In this document: piece by piece, positions 5,238-6,333 of the stretch
How the letters are laid out: each line of letters begins with the position of its first letter
How positions within the stretch are numbered: position 1 is the stretch's first letter
Assembly: GCA_034408875.1 (NCBI GenBank)
Contig: JAWXCJ010000317.1
Span: 1-6,333 of the forward strand
Reading direction: 5' to 3'
Length of the DNA: 6,333 bases
Source: JANNHK01 sp034408875
Lineage (GTDB): Bacteria > Actinomycetota > Acidimicrobiia > IMCC26256 > PALSA-610
Made by a program: the position numbers and the translations under genes
Notes under the pieces: generated by a model
Told to the model about the DNA's origin: nothing
The model's database searches: none
The model's input: the letters and a program-made list of their open reading frames with translations, nothing else

Positions 5238-6333
5238 CTACGAAGGTAGGTCGAGCGACAGCATGCGGATCGCGTTGAGGCGGCAGACCTTGTCGACCTG
5301 CTCCTGCGTGAGATCCTTCATGATCTCCTCCGCGACCTTCTTGGTGTGCGGCCACGTCGAGTCGCTGTGGGGGTAGTCGGTCTCGAACGTGATGTTGTCG
5401 ACACCGACCGCGTCGAGGTTCTTCAAGCCGTGCGGGTCGTCGAAGAAGCACCCGTACACGTGCTCGAAGTAATACTCCGACGGCGGGCGCTTCACCTTGT
5501 CGGCGACGCCACCCCACGCGCGGTTGTCCTCCCACACCTTGTCGGCCCGCTCCAGCACGTACGGGATCCAGCCGATCTGGCCTTCGCTGTACGCGATGTC
5601 GAGGCGCGGGAACCGCTCGAACACGCCGGACATGAGCCAGTCGGTGAGCGACATCGCCGCGTTCATGTACGTGAGCGTCGAACCGACCGCGGGCGGCGCG
5701 TCGGTCGACGTCGACGGCATCTTCGACGACGACCCGATGTGCATGCACACGACGGTCTTGGTCTCCTGGCACGCGTCGAAGAACGGGTCCCAGAACCCGT
5801 CGGCGTCGTGCACCGACGGCAGGCCGAGGAACGGCGGGATCTCCGAGAACGTCACTGCGTGGCAGCCCTTGGCGGCGTTGCGCCGCACTTCGGCGGCGGC
5901 GAGGACCGGGTCCCACAGTTGCATGATGATGAGCGGGATCAACCGGCCGCCCGACGGCGCGCACCACTCGTCGAGCATCCAGTCGTTGTAGGCCTTCACG
6001 CACAGGTCGGCGAGGTCCTTGTCCTTGCGTTCCTTGAACGTCTGGCCACAAAAGCGCGGGAAGCTCGGGAAGCTCAGGCTCGCCTCGACGTGGTTGACGT
6101 CCATGTCTTCGAGGCGCGCGACCGGGTCCCAGCAACCTTTGCGCATGTCGTCCATGGTGATCGGGCTGACGGTGATCTCGTCGCGCGGGTAGCCCGCGGC
6201 CGCCGAAAGACGTGTCAGAGGCGACGCGAGATCTTCGACCAGCCACCAGTCGCAGTAGGTGCCCTCTTCGTTGGCGCCCGCCTCCTCGAACGAGAAGACG
6301 CCGCCGACGAACGTCATCGACTTGATCTTGCGC
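5238..6333 (-). CDS. Amidohydrolase_2-family metal-dependent hydrolase or decarboxylase, 5' end outside the window
   Basis: The frame is open to the right edge (RKIKS precedes the Met at 6317), so that Met is probably internal and the true start lies beyond the window. The visible 364 residues match the Amidohydrolase_2 family (PF04909), TIM-barrel enzymes that include 2-amino-3-carboxymuconate-semialdehyde decarboxylase, gamma-resorcylate decarboxylase and many uncharacterised actinobacterial hydrolases. Counting from the Met at 6317: DPVARLEDMDVNHVEASLSFPSF (64-86), CMHIGSSS (191-198) with probable metal ligand His193, SEGQIGWIPYVLERAD (244-259), and FETDYPHSDSTWP (311-323) with Asp314 as the usual last-strand acid. 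The expected N-terminal DxDxH metal motif must lie outside. The substrate is unknown; members act on ring-cleavage acids and similar carboxylates, which suits a catabolic role. The gene ends TAG at 5238 and is followed by the VOC half-domain. Confidence 0.88.
   Translation of the reverse strand, partial: RKIKSMTFVGGVFSFEEAGANEEGTYCDWWLVEDLASPLTRLSAAAGYPRDEITVSPITMDDMRKGCWDPVARLEDMDVNHVEASLSFPSFPRFCGQTFKERKDKDLADLCVKAYNDWMLDEWCAPSGGRLIPLIIMQLWDPVLAAAEVRRNAAKGCHAVTFSEIPPFLGLPSVHDADGFWDPFFDACQETKTVVCMHIGSSSKMPSTSTDAPPAVGSTLTYMNAAMSLTDWLMSGVFERFPRLDIAYSEGQIGWIPYVLERADKVWEDNRAWGGVADKVKRPPSEYYFEHVYGCFFDDPHGLKNLDAVGVDNITFETDYPHSDSTWPHTKKVAEEIMKDLTQEQVDKVCRLNAIRMLSLDLPS

Noticed and set aside
5235..5253. 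Small hairpin over the amidohydrolase stop codon
   Set aside because: Seven pairs with one bulge and a four-base loop, partly inside the coding region and without a T-run; too weak to call a terminator.

Overview
The window comes from a chromosome of a high-GC bacterium, most likely an actinobacterium. Three things point there: coding frames whose third codon positions are almost all G or C, two luciferase-like (LLM) oxidoreductases of the kind that use coenzyme F420, and a set of aldehyde dehydrogenase, Amidohydrolase_2 and small VOC proteins often seen together in Actinobacteria. Acidimicrobiia or mycobacteria-related lineages fit best from memory of such proteins, but no rRNA or other marker is present, so the lineage is inference.

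Layout. One small gene for a two-helix membrane protein lies on the plus strand (96-425). It ends in tandem stops followed by a strong hairpin (436-476). Everything else is on the minus strand and reads towards that hairpin. From the right edge leftwards these are: an Amidohydrolase_2 protein cut by the window end (5238-6333); a 50-residue VOC (glyoxalase-fold) half-domain (5015-5167); a small coiled-coil protein with a C-terminal membrane anchor (4613-4924); an aldehyde dehydrogenase (3072-4526); a first LLM oxidoreductase (2015-3001); a second LLM oxidoreductase (1025-2005); and a hemerythrin-like helical protein (484-987). No RNA gene, insertion sequence, CRISPR array or origin was seen, and no gap without a gene exceeds 300 bases.

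How the genes may work together. The four genes from the aldehyde dehydrogenase to the hemerythrin-like protein have gaps of 70, 9 and 37 bases and look like one operon. The second LLM gene's Shine-Dalgarno sequence overlaps the stop codon of the gene before it. A sequence matching TnnAACnnGTTnnA, the published KstR operator consensus for steroid-catabolism genes in mycobacteria and Rhodococcus, sits 10 bases before the aldehyde dehydrogenase start. The amidohydrolase-VOC pair is probably the end of a second unit. The ensemble (two F420/flavin-type oxidoreductases, an aldehyde dehydrogenase, a metal-dependent hydrolase or decarboxylase) reads as part of a catabolic pathway for a lipid, steroid or aromatic compound. 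The substrate cannot be read from the sequence. Nothing here amounts to a clearly new defence or mobile system. The best leads are the operator-like site, the single-module VOC protein, the altered cofactor-site residues of the aldehyde dehydrogenase and the strand-biased hairpin.
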